Positions 56,318 to 64,000 of a stretch of DNA of 64,000 nucleotides are shown one piece after another. Every line of letters begins with the position of its first letter. Position 1 is the stretch's first letter. The stretch is from Gordonia polyisoprenivorans (GTDB lineage: Bacteria > Actinomycetota > Actinomycetes > Mycobacteriales > Mycobacteriaceae). The stretch spans positions 3,782,001-3,846,000 of the forward strand of contig NZ_CP072203.1 in the NCBI RefSeq assembly GCF_017654315.1. Reading direction: 5' to 3'. The position numbers and the translations under genes are program-made. Below the pieces are notes generated by a model. The model was not told where the DNA came from and ran no database searches. It was given only the letters and a program-made list of their open reading frames with translations.

Positions 56318-56962
56318 TTAACCCGCTCCGGCCGAGGAGACCCGGTCGAGTCGCGGCATCATGCGCATCACCATGATCGTCTGGGCCCAATAGAGCACGA
56401 ACGACCACAGATACATTCCGACCCCCCAGATCAGGAAGGCCCAGCCGATCGGATAGCAGATGGTGCCGACCACCGAATCAAGTTGTCCGGCAAGCAGCCA
56501 CGGGAAGGCGCTCATCAGGGCGAAGGTCGCGGCCTTGCCGACGTAGAGCACCGGCAGGGCCACCAGTCCGCGCGAACGCAACAGCGGTGCGCTCGCGAAC
56601 AGCAGCACGTCCCGCGCGATGATGACGCCGATCAACCACCACGGCACGAAGTCGCGCAGCCCGAAACAGATCGGGATGACCACGATGTAGAGGCGATCGG
56701 CAGCGGGGTCGAGCAGTTCGCCGAGCCGTGACGACTGGTCGAGCAGCCGGGCGAGTTTCCCGTCGAGCCAGTCGGTGACCCCGGACACGAACAGCACGAC
56801 GAACGCCCATCCGTCGGCCTTCTCGACGATCACCAGCCAGATGAAGACCGGGATGAGAACCAGCCGCAACACACTGAGCGCGTTGGGCACGGTGAGGATG
56901 CGGTCGGCGCCGGACGCCTCTGCGGTCACCGGGCCGTCGTCGCCTCCCCCGGGTCCGGTCAC
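56318..56962 (-). CDS. CDP-alcohol phosphatidyltransferase (PgsA2-like)
   Basis: This ~214-residue membrane enzyme transfers a phosphatidyl group from CDP-diacylglycerol to an alcohol. The catalytic motif is [31 protein letters not shown] (D-G-x2-A-R-x8-G-x3-D-x3-D), complete. Five to six helices follow. GTG at 56962 overlaps the secA2 stop (GTGA), so the two are coupled; GTG at 56929 is an alternative. The place matches pgsA2 (Rv1822); glycerol phosphate as acceptor is likely but not certain, as cardiolipin synthases share the motif. Confidence 0.85.
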   Translation of the reverse strand: MTGPGGGDDGPVTAEASGADRILTVPNALSVLRLVLIPVFIWLVIVEKADGWAFVVLFVSGVTDWLDGKLARLLDQSSRLGELLDPAADRLYIVVIPICFGLRDFVPWWLIGVIIARDVLLFASAPLLRSRGLVALPVLYVGKAATFALMSAFPWLLAGQLDSVVGTICYPIGWAFLIWGVGMYLWSFVLYWAQTIMVMRMMPRLDRVSSAGAG

Positions 56963-59469
56963 CGGAAGATACCGATGATTCCCTGCAGTGTCTTGGCGCC
57001 GCCGGACGCGAACAGGTTGTCGTGGACCATATAGGTCCACGTCATCGTCGACCGGTGCAGGTCGGCGGCTCCCAGGTCGACCCCGTCGGGAGTGATCACT
57101 GCCTCGCGGAAGGTCTTGCGCGACTTGTCGATCGCCCGGGTCGGCAGTTCGGAGAACTCGGCGAGGATGAGCCGGTGGAATTCGTCGAGCGGACTCTCCC
57201 GCCCGATCGCCCGCAGGTGGATGCTCGCCCGGACGTCGGAGACGAAGGCGAGGTGATCGGCCCATTCGCGATCGAGGTGGTACAGCATGATCTCGCGAGC
57301 GGCCTGCTCGAGAACGTCATCGGCGAGCGGTTCGACGGGAATCCACCGCGACTTCTCCTCGGTCGCGTCGGGCTCGGCGGTCGTGGTCTCCTCGGCGGCA
57401 CTGTCCTCGGTCGCCGGGCCGTCGGATTCCTGCGCGTCGACGGCCTTCTCGTCCGCCCCGGCCTCGGCATCGTTCTTCTCGGCACCGACCTTCTCGTCGG
57501 TGTTCGACTCATCGGTTTTCGACTCGCTGGCGGCCTCGGCGGTTCCGGTGAGTTCGGCATAGCGCTGCGGCTCGAGATCACGGAGTTCCTTCAGCGCGGT
57601 ATCGGTGGTCAACACCTCCATCCGGCGTTTGACCACGATTTCGCGTTGCTGATTCACCAGCTGGTTGTAGCGCCAGGTGTTGGCGTGCAGTTCGAGCATC
57701 ACGCCCTCGGCCACGCGTTGCGCCTGCTCGATGAGGTCGATTCCCTTCGATCCCATCGATCCGTCCTCGGACTGCGCGACGGGATCACGCTTGAACGAGA
57801 GATTCTTGGTGACGACCGGATCCTCGAGGCTGCTGAAGAACACCGACATGCCCGGGTCGCCCTGACGGCCGGCGCGGCCACGCAGCTGGTTGTCGAGACG
57901 TTCGGTGTCGTGCCGCCCGGTGCCGACAACGCACAGTCCGCCGAGTTCGATGATCTCCTCGCGGGCCGTCTCGTCGTCCGAGGACCCGCCCAATCGGATG
58001 TCGGTGCCGCGTCCGGCCATCTGCGTCGACACGGTGACGGCGTCCTTGGTGCCGGCCTCGGCGATGATCTTGGCCTCTTCGGCGTCGTTCTTCGCGTTGA
58101 GGACCACGCATCCCACGCCGGCCTTCTCCAGGAAGTACGCGAGTTCTTCGGACTCGGCGACGTCGTGGGTACCGATCAGGACCGGCTGACCGGTCTCGTG
58201 GACCTCTTTGACGTAGGCGACGACGGCCTCCACCTTGTTGGCCTTGGTGTCGTAGACCCGATCGGGCAGATCCTTGCGGATGTTGGGGGTGTTCGGTGGG
58301 ATCTGCGAGACCCGCAGGTCGTAGAACTGCCGGAACTGCTCACCGGCGGCCAGCGCGGTACCGGTCATGCCGCACACCGTCGGGTAGCGGCCGATCAACG
58401 CCTGCACGGTGATGGTGTCGATGACCTCACCGGAGTCGGTCTGGGCGAGACCCTCCTTGATCTCCACGGCCGCCTGCATGCCGTCGGGCCACCGCTGCAG
58501 CTGGGCCACCCGACCGCGGGAGGCGTTGATCAGGTGCACGCCGCCGTCGCGCACGATGTAGTGCACGTCGCGCTCGAGAAGGTGGTGGGCGTGCATGGCG
58601 ACGTTGACGTGGACCAGCGTCGTGCCGACATGCTCTTCGTCGTAGAGATCGATGCCGCCGAGTTCCTCCTCGACGAAGGCCGCGCCCTCGTCGGTGAGCG
58701 AGACGTTGCGTCCCTCGACGTCGATCTCGTAGTGCTTGTTCTTCATCCGCGCGACCACGTCGTGGATGGCCTGATCGGGCACCTCGACGTCGGCGGTTCC
58801 GGCGAGGACCAGCGGAATGAGCGCCTCGTCGACGAGCACCGAGTCCGCCTCGTCGATGATCGCGACGTCGGGGGTCGGCGAGACGAGTTCGTCGGCATGA
58901 ATCGCGAGCTGATCGCGCAGCACGTCGAAGCCGATTTCGTTCACCGAGCCATAGGTGACGTCGCCGTCGTAGGCCTGCTTGCGCTCGGCGCGACTCGAAT
59001 TCTCCGACACCGCGTGCACGGTGATACCGAAGGCGGCGAACAGTGGGGTCATCCACTCCGCGTCGCGGGTCGCGAGGTAGTCGTTCACCGAGATGACGTG
59101 GACGCGATGGCCTTCCAGGACGTGACCGACGGCGGCGATCGCGCCGGCGAGCGTCTTGCCCTCTCCGGTGCCCATCTCGATGACGTCACCGTCGAGCAGG
59201 CGCAACGCACCCTGCAGCTGGACGTCGAACGGCCGCAGTCCCAGCGACCGGTCGGCGGCCTCGCGGGCGAGGGCGAGGAACTTCGCGCGATCTCCCCCGT
59301 CGGCGCCGATGTCGAGTTTCTCCGCCTCCGCGCGGAAGTCCGCGTCGTCGAGGTCGGCCGCCCAGTCGGTGTGTGCCTCGGCATCCTTGAGCAGGCTCAA
59401 CGACTTGGACTGGTTCCGCGAACTCTGTGCCCCCAGCAAACGCCACATGCTGTTCGTCAGCTTTCCCAC
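56959..59469 (-). CDS. secA2: Accessory preprotein translocase ATPase SecA2
   Basis: This 836-residue SecA paralogue has Walker [13 protein letters not shown] near residue 100 and Walker [18 protein letters not shown] [47 protein letters not shown] and [24 protein letters not shown] motifs ([20 protein letters not shown]) follow. It lacks the C-terminal zinc tail of SecA1. Residues about 642-706 are an acidic, repeat-poor insert absent from the M. tuberculosis protein. GTG at 59469 follows AGGAGA; a much longer upstream frame is rejected. In mycobacteria it exports a small set of proteins including SodA. Confidence 0.93.
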   Translation of the reverse strand: MGKLTNSMWRLLGAQSSRNQSKSLSLLKDAEAHTDWAADLDDADFRAEAEKLDIGADGGDRAKFLALAREAADRSLGLRPFDVQLQGALRLLDGDVIEMGTGEGKTLAGAIAAVGHVLEGHRVHVISVNDYLATRDAEWMTPLFAAFGITVHAVSENSSRAERKQAYDGDVTYGSVNEIGFDVLRDQLAIHADELVSPTPDVAIIDEADSVLVDEALIPLVLAGTADVEVPDQAIHDVVARMKNKHYEIDVEGRNVSLTDEGAAFVEEELGGIDLYDEEHVGTTLVHVNVAMHAHHLLERDVHYIVRDGGVHLINASRGRVAQLQRWPDGMQAAVEIKEGLAQTDSGEVIDTITVQALIGRYPTVCGMTGTALAAGEQFRQFYDLRVSQIPPNTPNIRKDLPDRVYDTKANKVEAVVAYVKEVHETGQPVLIGTHDVAESEELAYFLEKAGVGCVVLNAKNDAEEAKIIAEAGTKDAVTVSTQMAGRGTDIRLGGSSDDETAREEIIELGGLCVVGTGRHDTERLDNQLRGRAGRQGDPGMSVFFSSLEDPVVTKNLSFKRDPVAQSEDGSMGSKGIDLIEQAQRVAEGVMLELHANTWRYNQLVNQQREIVVKRRMEVLTTDTALKELRDLEPQRYAELTGTAEAASESKTDESNTDEKVGAEKNDAEAGADEKAVDAQESDGPATEDSAAEETTTAEPDATEEKSRWIPVEPLADDVLEQAAREIMLYHLDREWADHLAFVSDVRASIHLRAIGRESPLDEFHRLILAEFSELPTRAIDKSRKTFREAVITPDGVDLGAADLHRSTMTWTYMVHDNLFASGGAKTLQGIIGIFR

Positions 59470-59626
59470 CGAGCGTTCTCCTACCAGTTGTTCCCGGATC
59501 GAATCGCCGTCCACGGTACGCGGCCGGTGCCACCGCCGTGACGCCCACCGTGGGACGGTGAATCCACCGTGCCGATCCCCGTCGGCCGGATGTCGAGAAC
59601 GGCAGGCGGAGAATACGTCGACTACG

Positions 59627-60154
59627 GTGGCCATCGTGGTCTTCCCCTGGTCACGACGCAGCACTGTCTCCGGCACCGTCGCCATGTCGGCCATCCTCGC
59701 TGTCGTGGCCGCCGCGGTGGCGATCACCGTTCTGCGCGACCCGGATTCGGCACCCGGCGATCCAGCCGCGCCGCAGGCTCTTCCCGCGGGCGCGTCCTTC
59801 ACCTCGGTCTCGGTGTCGGGTGCGGCGATCCCCGGCGGCGGACCGCTCGTGATCGCCTTCGGCGATGCCGGGCGGATCTCGATGACCGCCGGCTGCAATC
59901 GGCACGTGGGCGGCGCGGCGCTGCACACCGGTTCCGCACCCGGCACGGAACCGATCACCACGCTTCGGGTCGGTGCACTGGCATCGACGATGATGGCGTG
60001 TCCGCCTCCACGCGAGGGCGCCGACGCCTGGCTGTCACATTTCACCAGCCAACCGCTGGTCTGGCACCTCGACACCACTGCCCTGACGTTGACCGCACCC
60101 GCGTCCGCCGACACCCCGGAGACCGTGGTCGTCCTGGCCCGAGATCACCCCTGA
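59627..60154 (+). CDS. META-domain (HslJ-like) membrane-anchored protein
   Basis: This ~175-residue protein has a basic stretch (PWSRRS), a membrane or signal helix ([21 protein letters not shown]) and an external META domain. META marks are [12 protein letters not shown] and [19 protein letters not shown], with the usual Cys residues. GTG at 59627 is my choice; GTG 59636 and ATG 59684 are in frame and possible. It is divergent from secA2. Bacterial META proteins such as HslJ and lipoproteins are linked to heat or antibiotic tolerance, mechanism unknown. Confidence 0.75.
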   Translation: MAIVVFPWSRRSTVSGTVAMSAILAVVAAAVAITVLRDPDSAPGDPAAPQALPAGASFTSVSVSGAAIPGGGPLVIAFGDAGRISMTAGCNRHVGGAALHTGSAPGTEPITTLRVGALASTMMACPPPREGADAWLSHFTSQPLVWHLDTTALTLTAPASADTPETVVVLARDHP

Positions 60155-60204
60155 GTACCGCGCAGCACCGAACCACCGACAACCCCTCGCAGACAGGACC
60201 CACC

Positions 60205-61197
60205 ATGCCCGATGCCAGTCCCGCCGTCGTGACCGTGACCGGAGCCGCCGGCAGTATCGGTTACGCCTCGCTGTTCCGCATCGCCGCCGGCGCGATGCTG
60301 GGCCACGATCGTCCGGTGCGTCTGCGGCTGCTGGAGTTGCCTGCCGCGGTCACCGCCGCCGAGGGCACGGCCATGGAACTCGAGGACGGCGCATTTCCGT
60401 TGCTGGAGTCGATCGACATCTTCGACGACGCCCGCGATGCGTTCGACGGCGCCCAGTTCGGGCTTCTCATCGGCGCCCGGCCCCGGACCAAGGGGATGGA
60501 GCGCGCAGAGCTGCTCGCCGCCAATTCGGCGATCTTCGCCGAGCAGGGTCGGATCATCAATGATGTGGCGGCACAGGATATCCGGGTGATCGTGGTCGGT
60601 AATCCGGCCAACACGAACGCGGCGGTCGCCGCCGCCAACGCCCCCGACGTTCCCGCCGAGAGATTCACCGCGCTGACCCGGCTGGACCACAACCGTGCGA
60701 TCGCCCAGGTCGCCCGGCGTACCGGGACCCCGGTCGGCCGGATCAGTCGCGTCACCATCTGGGGCAACCACTCGGCGAGCCAGTACCCCGACATCTTCCA
60801 CGCCCGGGTCGGCGACACCCCCGGCGCCGAGATCGCCGCCGACGAGCGATGGCTCGTCGAGGATTTCATCCCGACCGTCGCCACCCGGGGCACCGCCATC
60901 ATCGAGGCGCGCGGCGCATCCTCGGCCGCCTCCGCGGCCAACGCGACCATCGATCACGTCCACGACTGGGTCCTGGGCACCGCCGGGGACGACTGGACGT
61001 CGGTCGCGATGCCATCGACCGGCGCGTACGGCATTCGCGAGGGGCTCGTCAGCTCGGTTCCCGCGCGGGCCGTCGGCGGCCGGTGGGAAGTCGTCGAGGG
61101 CCTCGACATCAACGACTTCTCCCGTGCCCGGATCGATGCCTCCGTCGCCGAGCTCGAGGGCGAACTCGACGCCGTGGCCAAACTCTCGACCGCGTGA
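60205..61197 (+). CDS. mdh: Malate dehydrogenase
   Basis: This 330-residue NAD-dependent enzyme interconverts malate and oxaloacetate in the TCA cycle. The NAD fold is [21 protein letters not shown] (residues 8-28). [18 protein letters not shown] gives substrate Arg residues, [10 protein letters not shown] and [16 protein letters not shown] (catalytic Asp) follow, and [13 protein letters not shown] carries the catalytic His. ATG at 60205 follows AGGACC. It is probably transcribed with or just after the META gene, 50 bases upstream. Confidence 0.96.
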   Translation: MPDASPAVVTVTGAAGSIGYASLFRIAAGAMLGHDRPVRLRLLELPAAVTAAEGTAMELEDGAFPLLESIDIFDDARDAFDGAQFGLLIGARPRTKGMERAELLAANSAIFAEQGRIINDVAAQDIRVIVVGNPANTNAAVAAANAPDVPAERFTALTRLDHNRAIAQVARRTGTPVGRISRVTIWGNHSASQYPDIFHARVGDTPGAEIAADERWLVEDFIPTVATRGTAIIEARGASSAASAANATIDHVHDWVLGTAGDDWTSVAMPSTGAYGIREGLVSSVPARAVGGRWEVVEGLDINDFSRARIDASVAELEGELDAVAKLSTA

Positions 61198-61241
61198 GAA
61201 CCGCCTCCGCCGTGTCGGGCGCACGGGAGCCGTGCGCGGCC

Positions 61242-61247
61242 TAAGCT
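61242..61247 (+). promoter_or_regulatory. -10 element implying a leaderless ppk2 mRNA
   Basis: TAAGCT ends 7 bases before the ppk2 ATG and no ribosome-binding site intervenes. Confidence 0.5.
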
Positions 61248-61254
61248 TCTCCGC

Positions 61255-62085
61255 ATGGCAAAGAAGGGCAAGCCGGACAAGGTCAAGATCTCCACCTCGG
61301 TGTACGAGGCGGAGCTGTTCCGGTTGCAGACCGAACTGGTGAAACTGCAGGAGTGGGTGCGCGAATCCGGAGCCCGGGTCGTCGTCATCTTCGAGGGGCG
61401 CGACGCCGCGGGCAAGGGCGGCACCATCAAGCGGGTGACCGAATACCTGAGTCCGCGGGTCGCGCGGGTCGCCGCCCTGCCCGCCCCCACCGATCGTGAA
61501 CGGGGACAGTGGTATTACCAGCGCTACGTCGCGCACCTTCCCGCCCCGGGCGAGATCGTGTTGTTCGACCGATCCTGGTACAACCGTGCCGGCGTCGAGA
61601 AGGTGATGGGGTTCTGCACCCCCGAGGAGCACACGCGTTTCCTGCGTCAGACACCGATCTTCGAGCAGATGCTCATCGACGACGGAATCCTGTTGCGCAA
61701 GTACTGGTTCTCGGTCTCCGACGACGAGCAACTCCGCAGGTTCCGAGCACGGATGAACGACCCTGTGCGGCAATGGAAGTTGAGCCCCATGGATCTCGAG
61801 TCGGTCTACCGGTGGGAGGACTACTCCCGCGCCAAGGACGAGATGATGGTGCACACGGACACCTCGATCTGCCCGTGGTACGTCGTCGAATCCGACATCA
61901 AGAAGCACGCTCGCCTCAACATGATCTCGCATCTTCTCTCGACCATCGAGTATCACGAGGTCCCGAGCCCCAAGGTCAACCTGCCCAAACATCCCATCGA
62001 GACCGGCAACTACCACCGGCCCCCGCGGTCGTTGTCGAAATATGTTCCCGACCACGTGGCCACCCTGCTGGGCTCGCCTGAGTGA
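61255..62085 (+). CDS. ppk2: Polyphosphate kinase 2
   Basis: This 276-residue single-domain class I PPK2 makes nucleoside triphosphate from diphosphate and polyphosphate. Walker A is VVIFEGRDAAGKGGTIKRV at about residues 43-61. Walker B is IVLFDRSWYNRAGVEKVMGFC. The lid module includes RWEDYSRAKDEMM and SPWYVVESD-like CPWYVVESDIKKHARLN. The start appears leaderless. Conserved length and a basic N-terminus (MAKKGKPDK) fit. Whether GDP or ADP is preferred cannot be read. Confidence 0.94.
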   Translation: MAKKGKPDKVKISTSVYEAELFRLQTELVKLQEWVRESGARVVVIFEGRDAAGKGGTIKRVTEYLSPRVARVAALPAPTDRERGQWYYQRYVAHLPAPGEIVLFDRSWYNRAGVEKVMGFCTPEEHTRFLRQTPIFEQMLIDDGILLRKYWFSVSDDEQLRRFRARMNDPVRQWKLSPMDLESVYRWEDYSRAKDEMMVHTDTSICPWYVVESDIKKHARLNMISHLLSTIEYHEVPSPKVNLPKHPIETGNYHRPPRSLSKYVPDHVATLLGSPE

Positions 62086-62094
62086 TCCCGCGAA

Positions 62095-62136
62095 CCCGCA
62101 CGCCCGGATCGCCCCCGCGTGGCGCCTCCGTGCGGG
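62095..62136 (+). terminator. Possible terminator after ppk2
   Basis: An 8-bp inverted repeat (cccgcacg / cgtgcggg) with a 26-base loop lies 9 bases after the ppk2 stop and before the next promoter. Confidence 0.4.
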
Positions 62137-62143
62137 CGGGGCG

Positions 62144-62149
62144 TAGCAT
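62144..62149 (+). promoter_or_regulatory. -10 element before the DUF503 gene
   Basis: TAGCAT fits TANNNT and ends 9 bases before the ATG at 62159, with no ribosome-binding site, consistent with a leaderless start. Confidence 0.45.
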
Positions 62150-62158
62150 CACCCGACG

Positions 62159-62458
62159 ATGTGGATCGGTTTCGCAGAGTTCGATTACCTGCTCGGTGAT
62201 GTTCATTCGCTCAAGCAGAAGCGGTCGGTGATCCGACCGATCATCGCCGAGATGAAGTCGCGGTTCTCCGTCGCCATCTCCGAGGTGGATCACCGGGAGG
62301 TGCACCGGCGCACGGGGATCGGGGTTGCCGTCGTGTCCCCGGACCGGGCGCATGCGGTGGAGATACTCGATGCGGTGGAACGCTATGCCGCCGCGCGCCC
62401 CGAGGTGCAGTTGCTCTCCGCCCGGATTCGCGTGCTGCAGTCGGGCGACATCGAGTGA
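62159..62458 (+). CDS. DUF503 family protein
   Basis: This 99-residue protein has the full DUF503 pattern: WIGFAEFDYLLGDVHSLKQKRSVIRPIIAEMKSRF in parts, then VAISEVDHREVHRRTGIGVAVVS. Family members are small, often encoded near rbfA, infB or truB and thought to act in ribosome or RNA handling; here it stands alone after ppk2. The function is not established. The start looks leaderless. Confidence 0.85.
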   Translation: MWIGFAEFDYLLGDVHSLKQKRSVIRPIIAEMKSRFSVAISEVDHREVHRRTGIGVAVVSPDRAHAVEILDAVERYAAARPEVQLLSARIRVLQSGDIE

Positions 62459-62479
62459 CGCCGCGACGACCGCAGGGTC

Positions 62480-63058
62480 TCAGGCGTCGGTGACGACCCC
62501 GGCGGCCACGGCAACCTCTCGATAGGCCCGAGCCAGCGAGTCCACGGTCTCGTGGGCATTGAGCCCGCTGGGGTTGGGTACCACCCACAGCTGCGCCCCG
62601 GCCCAGTCCGGGGTGTCGGGCTGTCGTCCGGGCGTTGCGGTGCGCTGCCCGAATGCGGTGCGGTAGGCCGTGATTCCGAGGATCGCCACCACCCGCGGAG
62701 CGATCCGGGCAACGGTCGAGCGCAATCGTTGCCCGCCCGAGCGCAATTCGTCGGCGGAGAGGTCGGCGGCCGCTGCGGTGGCCCGCTCGACCACGTTCGT
62801 GATGCCGATCCCCGCGTTCAGGAGAGCCGCGCCATCGGCCTCGCTCATGCCCGACGACGCATCGATCACGTGGTCGGTGATCCCGGCGCGGTACAGCGCC
62901 GGGTAGAAGCGATTACCCGGCCGGGCGAAGTGCGCGCCGGTGGCCGCGCTCCAGAGCCCGGGGTTGATCCCCACGAACAGCAGTCGACAGCCGGGACCGA
63001 GGAGGTCGTCGATCCGCTCGTCGCGGTGGGAGAGTAATTGCGCCCTGGTGAAACCCAT
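62480..63058 (-). CDS. mug: G/U mismatch-specific DNA glycosylase Mug
   Basis: This 192-residue uracil-DNA glycosylase-fold protein removes uracil or ethenocytosine opposite guanine. The catalytic-loop motif is FVGINPGLWSAATGAHFARPGNRFY (residues 28-52 region), with the GINPG Asn used by Mug. The second motif is VPNPSGLN (residues about 161-168), the DNA-intercalation loop. The upstream VOC gene ends 18 bases before it on the same strand, so they may be co-transcribed. Confidence 0.9.
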   Translation of the reverse strand: MGFTRAQLLSHRDERIDDLLGPGCRLLFVGINPGLWSAATGAHFARPGNRFYPALYRAGITDHVIDASSGMSEADGAALLNAGIGITNVVERATAAAADLSADELRSGGQRLRSTVARIAPRVVAILGITAYRTAFGQRTATPGRQPDTPDWAGAQLWVVPNPSGLNAHETVDSLARAYREVAVAAGVVTDA

Positions 63059-63076
63059 CGATGCAGATGCGTGCGA

Positions 63077-63427
63077 TCAGTGGCCCGAGGCGACGCAGAA
63101 CTGATTGCCGTCGGGATCGGCCAGGGTGATCCACGCGAACCCGTCGATCTCGTGTTCACCGATGCGTGTGGCACCGGCATCGACGAGTCGCTGAGCTTGA
63201 GCAGTGCGGTCGTCGGCCGTGAGATCGAGGTGCACTCGGTTCTTGCCCGGCGTCGGCTCCTCCACCTTCTGGAAACCCAACGTCGGCGCCCCCTCGCCGA
63301 GGGAGACCATCACGAAGTAGCCCTCGTTCTCGGCGACGACGGTGCCGCCCATCGCGTCGGCCCACCACCGGCCGAGTCGTACCGGGTCCAGCGAATCGAT
63401 GGTGATCATGCCGATGGCGAGGCTCAT
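63077..63427 (-). CDS. VOC-family (glyoxalase/bleomycin-resistance-like) protein
   Basis: This 116-residue single-module VOC protein begins IGMITIDSLDPVRLGRWWADAMGG, has GEGAPTLGFQKVEEPTPGKNRVHLDLT in the middle and ends ITLADPDGNQFCV. The putative metal ligands His (RVHLD) and Glu (near the C-terminal GNQF, usually E) are incomplete: the common final Glu is Gln-Phe-Cys here. It may be a non-catalytic or binding member. The start is probably leaderless. Function is unknown. Confidence 0.8.
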   Translation of the reverse strand: MSLAIGMITIDSLDPVRLGRWWADAMGGTVVAENEGYFVMVSLGEGAPTLGFQKVEEPTPGKNRVHLDLTADDRTAQAQRLVDAGATRIGEHEIDGFAWITLADPDGNQFCVASGH

Positions 63428-63433
63428 GTCTCG

Positions 63434-63439
63434 ACCGTA
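63434..63439 (-). promoter_or_regulatory. -10 element before the VOC gene
   Basis: TACGGT on the minus strand ends 6 bases before the ATG at 63427, again the leaderless pattern. Confidence 0.45.
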
Positions 63440-63507
63440 GCCGAATCATGCGTGATGGTGCATTCACCTGGTTGTTCGGCGTCACGGGTTGACCGGCGCG
63501 AGCCGTC

Positions 63508-63951
63508 GTGAGTGCATGGGTCATGCGACCCAGCGACCTCGACGACAATTCCACAGACCTCGGCCACCGACAACCGGTCCTCGTCGTGGATGCCGCCAAC
63601 GTCGTCGGTTCGGTGCCCGACGGATGGTGGCGTGACCGGCGCGGGGCCACCGAACGCGTGCGAGATCGGCTCGCCGATATCGCCGACTCCGGTGTCGCGG
63701 GGTTCGAGGGGCCGGTGAACATCGTCCTGGTCGTCGAAGGCCGGGCGCGGGGTGTCGCCTCGACCGCGTCGGTCACCGTCGTCGACGCCGACGGCTCGGG
63801 TGATGACGCGATCGTCGACGTGGTGCGCCGACTGCGCACACATAGGATCGCAGTGGTCACCGCGGACCGCGAATTGCGGGGTCGCGTAACCGATCTCGGC
63901 GCAGAGGTCCTCGGCCCATCGGTGATCACCCGACGCAAACCACACGAGTGA
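63508..63951 (+). CDS. Small NYN/PIN-like domain protein
   Basis: This 147-residue protein has QPVLVVDAANVVGSVPDGWWRDRRGATERVRDRL near the start and AVVTADRELRGRVTDLGAEVLGP at the end. An acidic residue opening the first strand (VVDAANVV) and another in TADRELR are the expected metal-binding positions of the NYN/PIN nuclease fold. I recall similar actinobacterial proteins labelled NTP pyrophosphohydrolase, without evident basis. GTG 63508 is used; ATG 63523 is an equal alternative. It is divergent from the VOC gene. Function is unproven. Confidence 0.6.
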   Translation: MSAWVMRPSDLDDNSTDLGHRQPVLVVDAANVVGSVPDGWWRDRRGATERVRDRLADIADSGVAGFEGPVNIVLVVEGRARGVASTASVTVVDADGSGDDAIVDVVRRLRTHRIAVVTADRELRGRVTDLGAEVLGPSVITRRKPHE

Positions 63952-63965
63952 ACTGCTGTCGTGGT

Positions 63966-63971
63966 TACAGT
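63966..63971 (+). promoter_or_regulatory. Possible -10 element near the window end
   Basis: TACAGT in a short, less GC-rich stretch after the last gene may start transcription of a gene beyond the window. Confidence 0.3.
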
Positions 63972-64000
63972 GAGGGGGCAGCCGTACGGACGACCCGAAA

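Noticed and set aside
57022..59541. 839-codon frame antisense to secA2
   Set aside because: Shadow of secA2; no domains and no ribosome-binding site.
59470..60114. N-terminal extension of secA2
   Set aside because: Overlaps the divergent META gene and has no SecA similarity; GTG 59469 has a good ribosome-binding site.
62457..62493. Terminator between the DUF503 and mug genes
   Set aside because: Only a 6-bp gacgcc/ggcgtc pairing across 20 bases, which is within chance for this GC content.

Overview
The window is very GC-rich, densely packed chromosomal DNA from a mycolic-acid actinobacterium (order Mycobacteriales). The proteins look most like Gordonia and its relatives. GTG starts, 4-bp stop/start overlaps and probable leaderless starts (a TANNNT -10 element 6-9 bases before the start codon) are common. 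I see no rRNA, tRNA, CRISPR array, insertion sequence or prophage. From about 29.9 to 59.5 kb the gene order is, as I recall it, the reverse complement of Mycobacterium tuberculosis Rv1821-Rv1854c: ndh, urease, PaaI thioesterase, blaI/M56 peptidase, gnd, guaB1, two CNNM proteins, glcB, an Rv1836c-like gene, gcvP, two MerR genes, the nuclease gene, garA, gcvH, pgsA-like and secA2. This is a conserved core block, not an island.

Layout. 0-2.5 kb: the 3' end of furA and katG (oxidative stress). 2.6-4.1 kb: an FBP zinc-finger protein and a methyltransferase. 4.2-8.1 kb: a compact operon with a URC1-like GTP cyclohydrolase II homologue, URC4/DUF1688, uracil phosphoribosyltransferase and a DUF1275 membrane protein, which is the signature of the URC uracil-degradation route. 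8.1-11.5 kb: an ABC-2 exporter with two separate ATPases and its own TetR gene, preceded by a palindromic operator candidate. 11.6-16.4 kb: an AraC-DinB regulator with a DHFR-like reductase, a dienoyl-CoA-isomerase-like crotonase, a Ddn-like protein and two unknowns. 16.4-19.4 kb: htpG, coupled to a membrane-anchored unknown, and a PIG-L deacetylase. 19.4-28.9 kb: recC-recB-recD, headed by a thioesterase gene. 29.1-31.4 kb: an acetyltransferase and type II NADH dehydrogenase. 31.4-37.7 kb: ureABCFGD with a CitE-like aldolase and a PaaI thioesterase. 38.0-49.5 kb: blaI/M56, gnd, guaB1, CNNM pair, a putative glycosylase, glcB and an Rv1836c-like protein. 49.5-56.3 kb: gcvP with a tandem glycine riboswitch, two MerR genes, the bifunctional-nuclease gene, garA and gcvH. 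56.3-59.5 kb: pgsA-like and secA2. 59.6-64 kb: a META-domain protein, mdh, ppk2, DUF503, mug, a VOC protein and a small nuclease-like protein.

How the genes work together. Uracil breakdown by the URC route is thought to release urea or ammonia, and the urease 27 kb away could consume urea. Central carbon metabolism is well represented (gnd, mdh, glcB, glycine cleavage), and GarA is the known phosphorylation switch for this kind of metabolism. The most distinctive features are the URC operon; in-frame tandem repeats in all three recBCD genes and in gcvP; a 15-bp perfect hairpin with no upstream gene to terminate; a DtxR/IdeR-like box before blaI; an acidic insert in SecA2; and short leaderless upstream ORFs before the AraC-type gene and ndh. 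All functional statements rest on reading motifs by eye and on remembered families; no database search was run.
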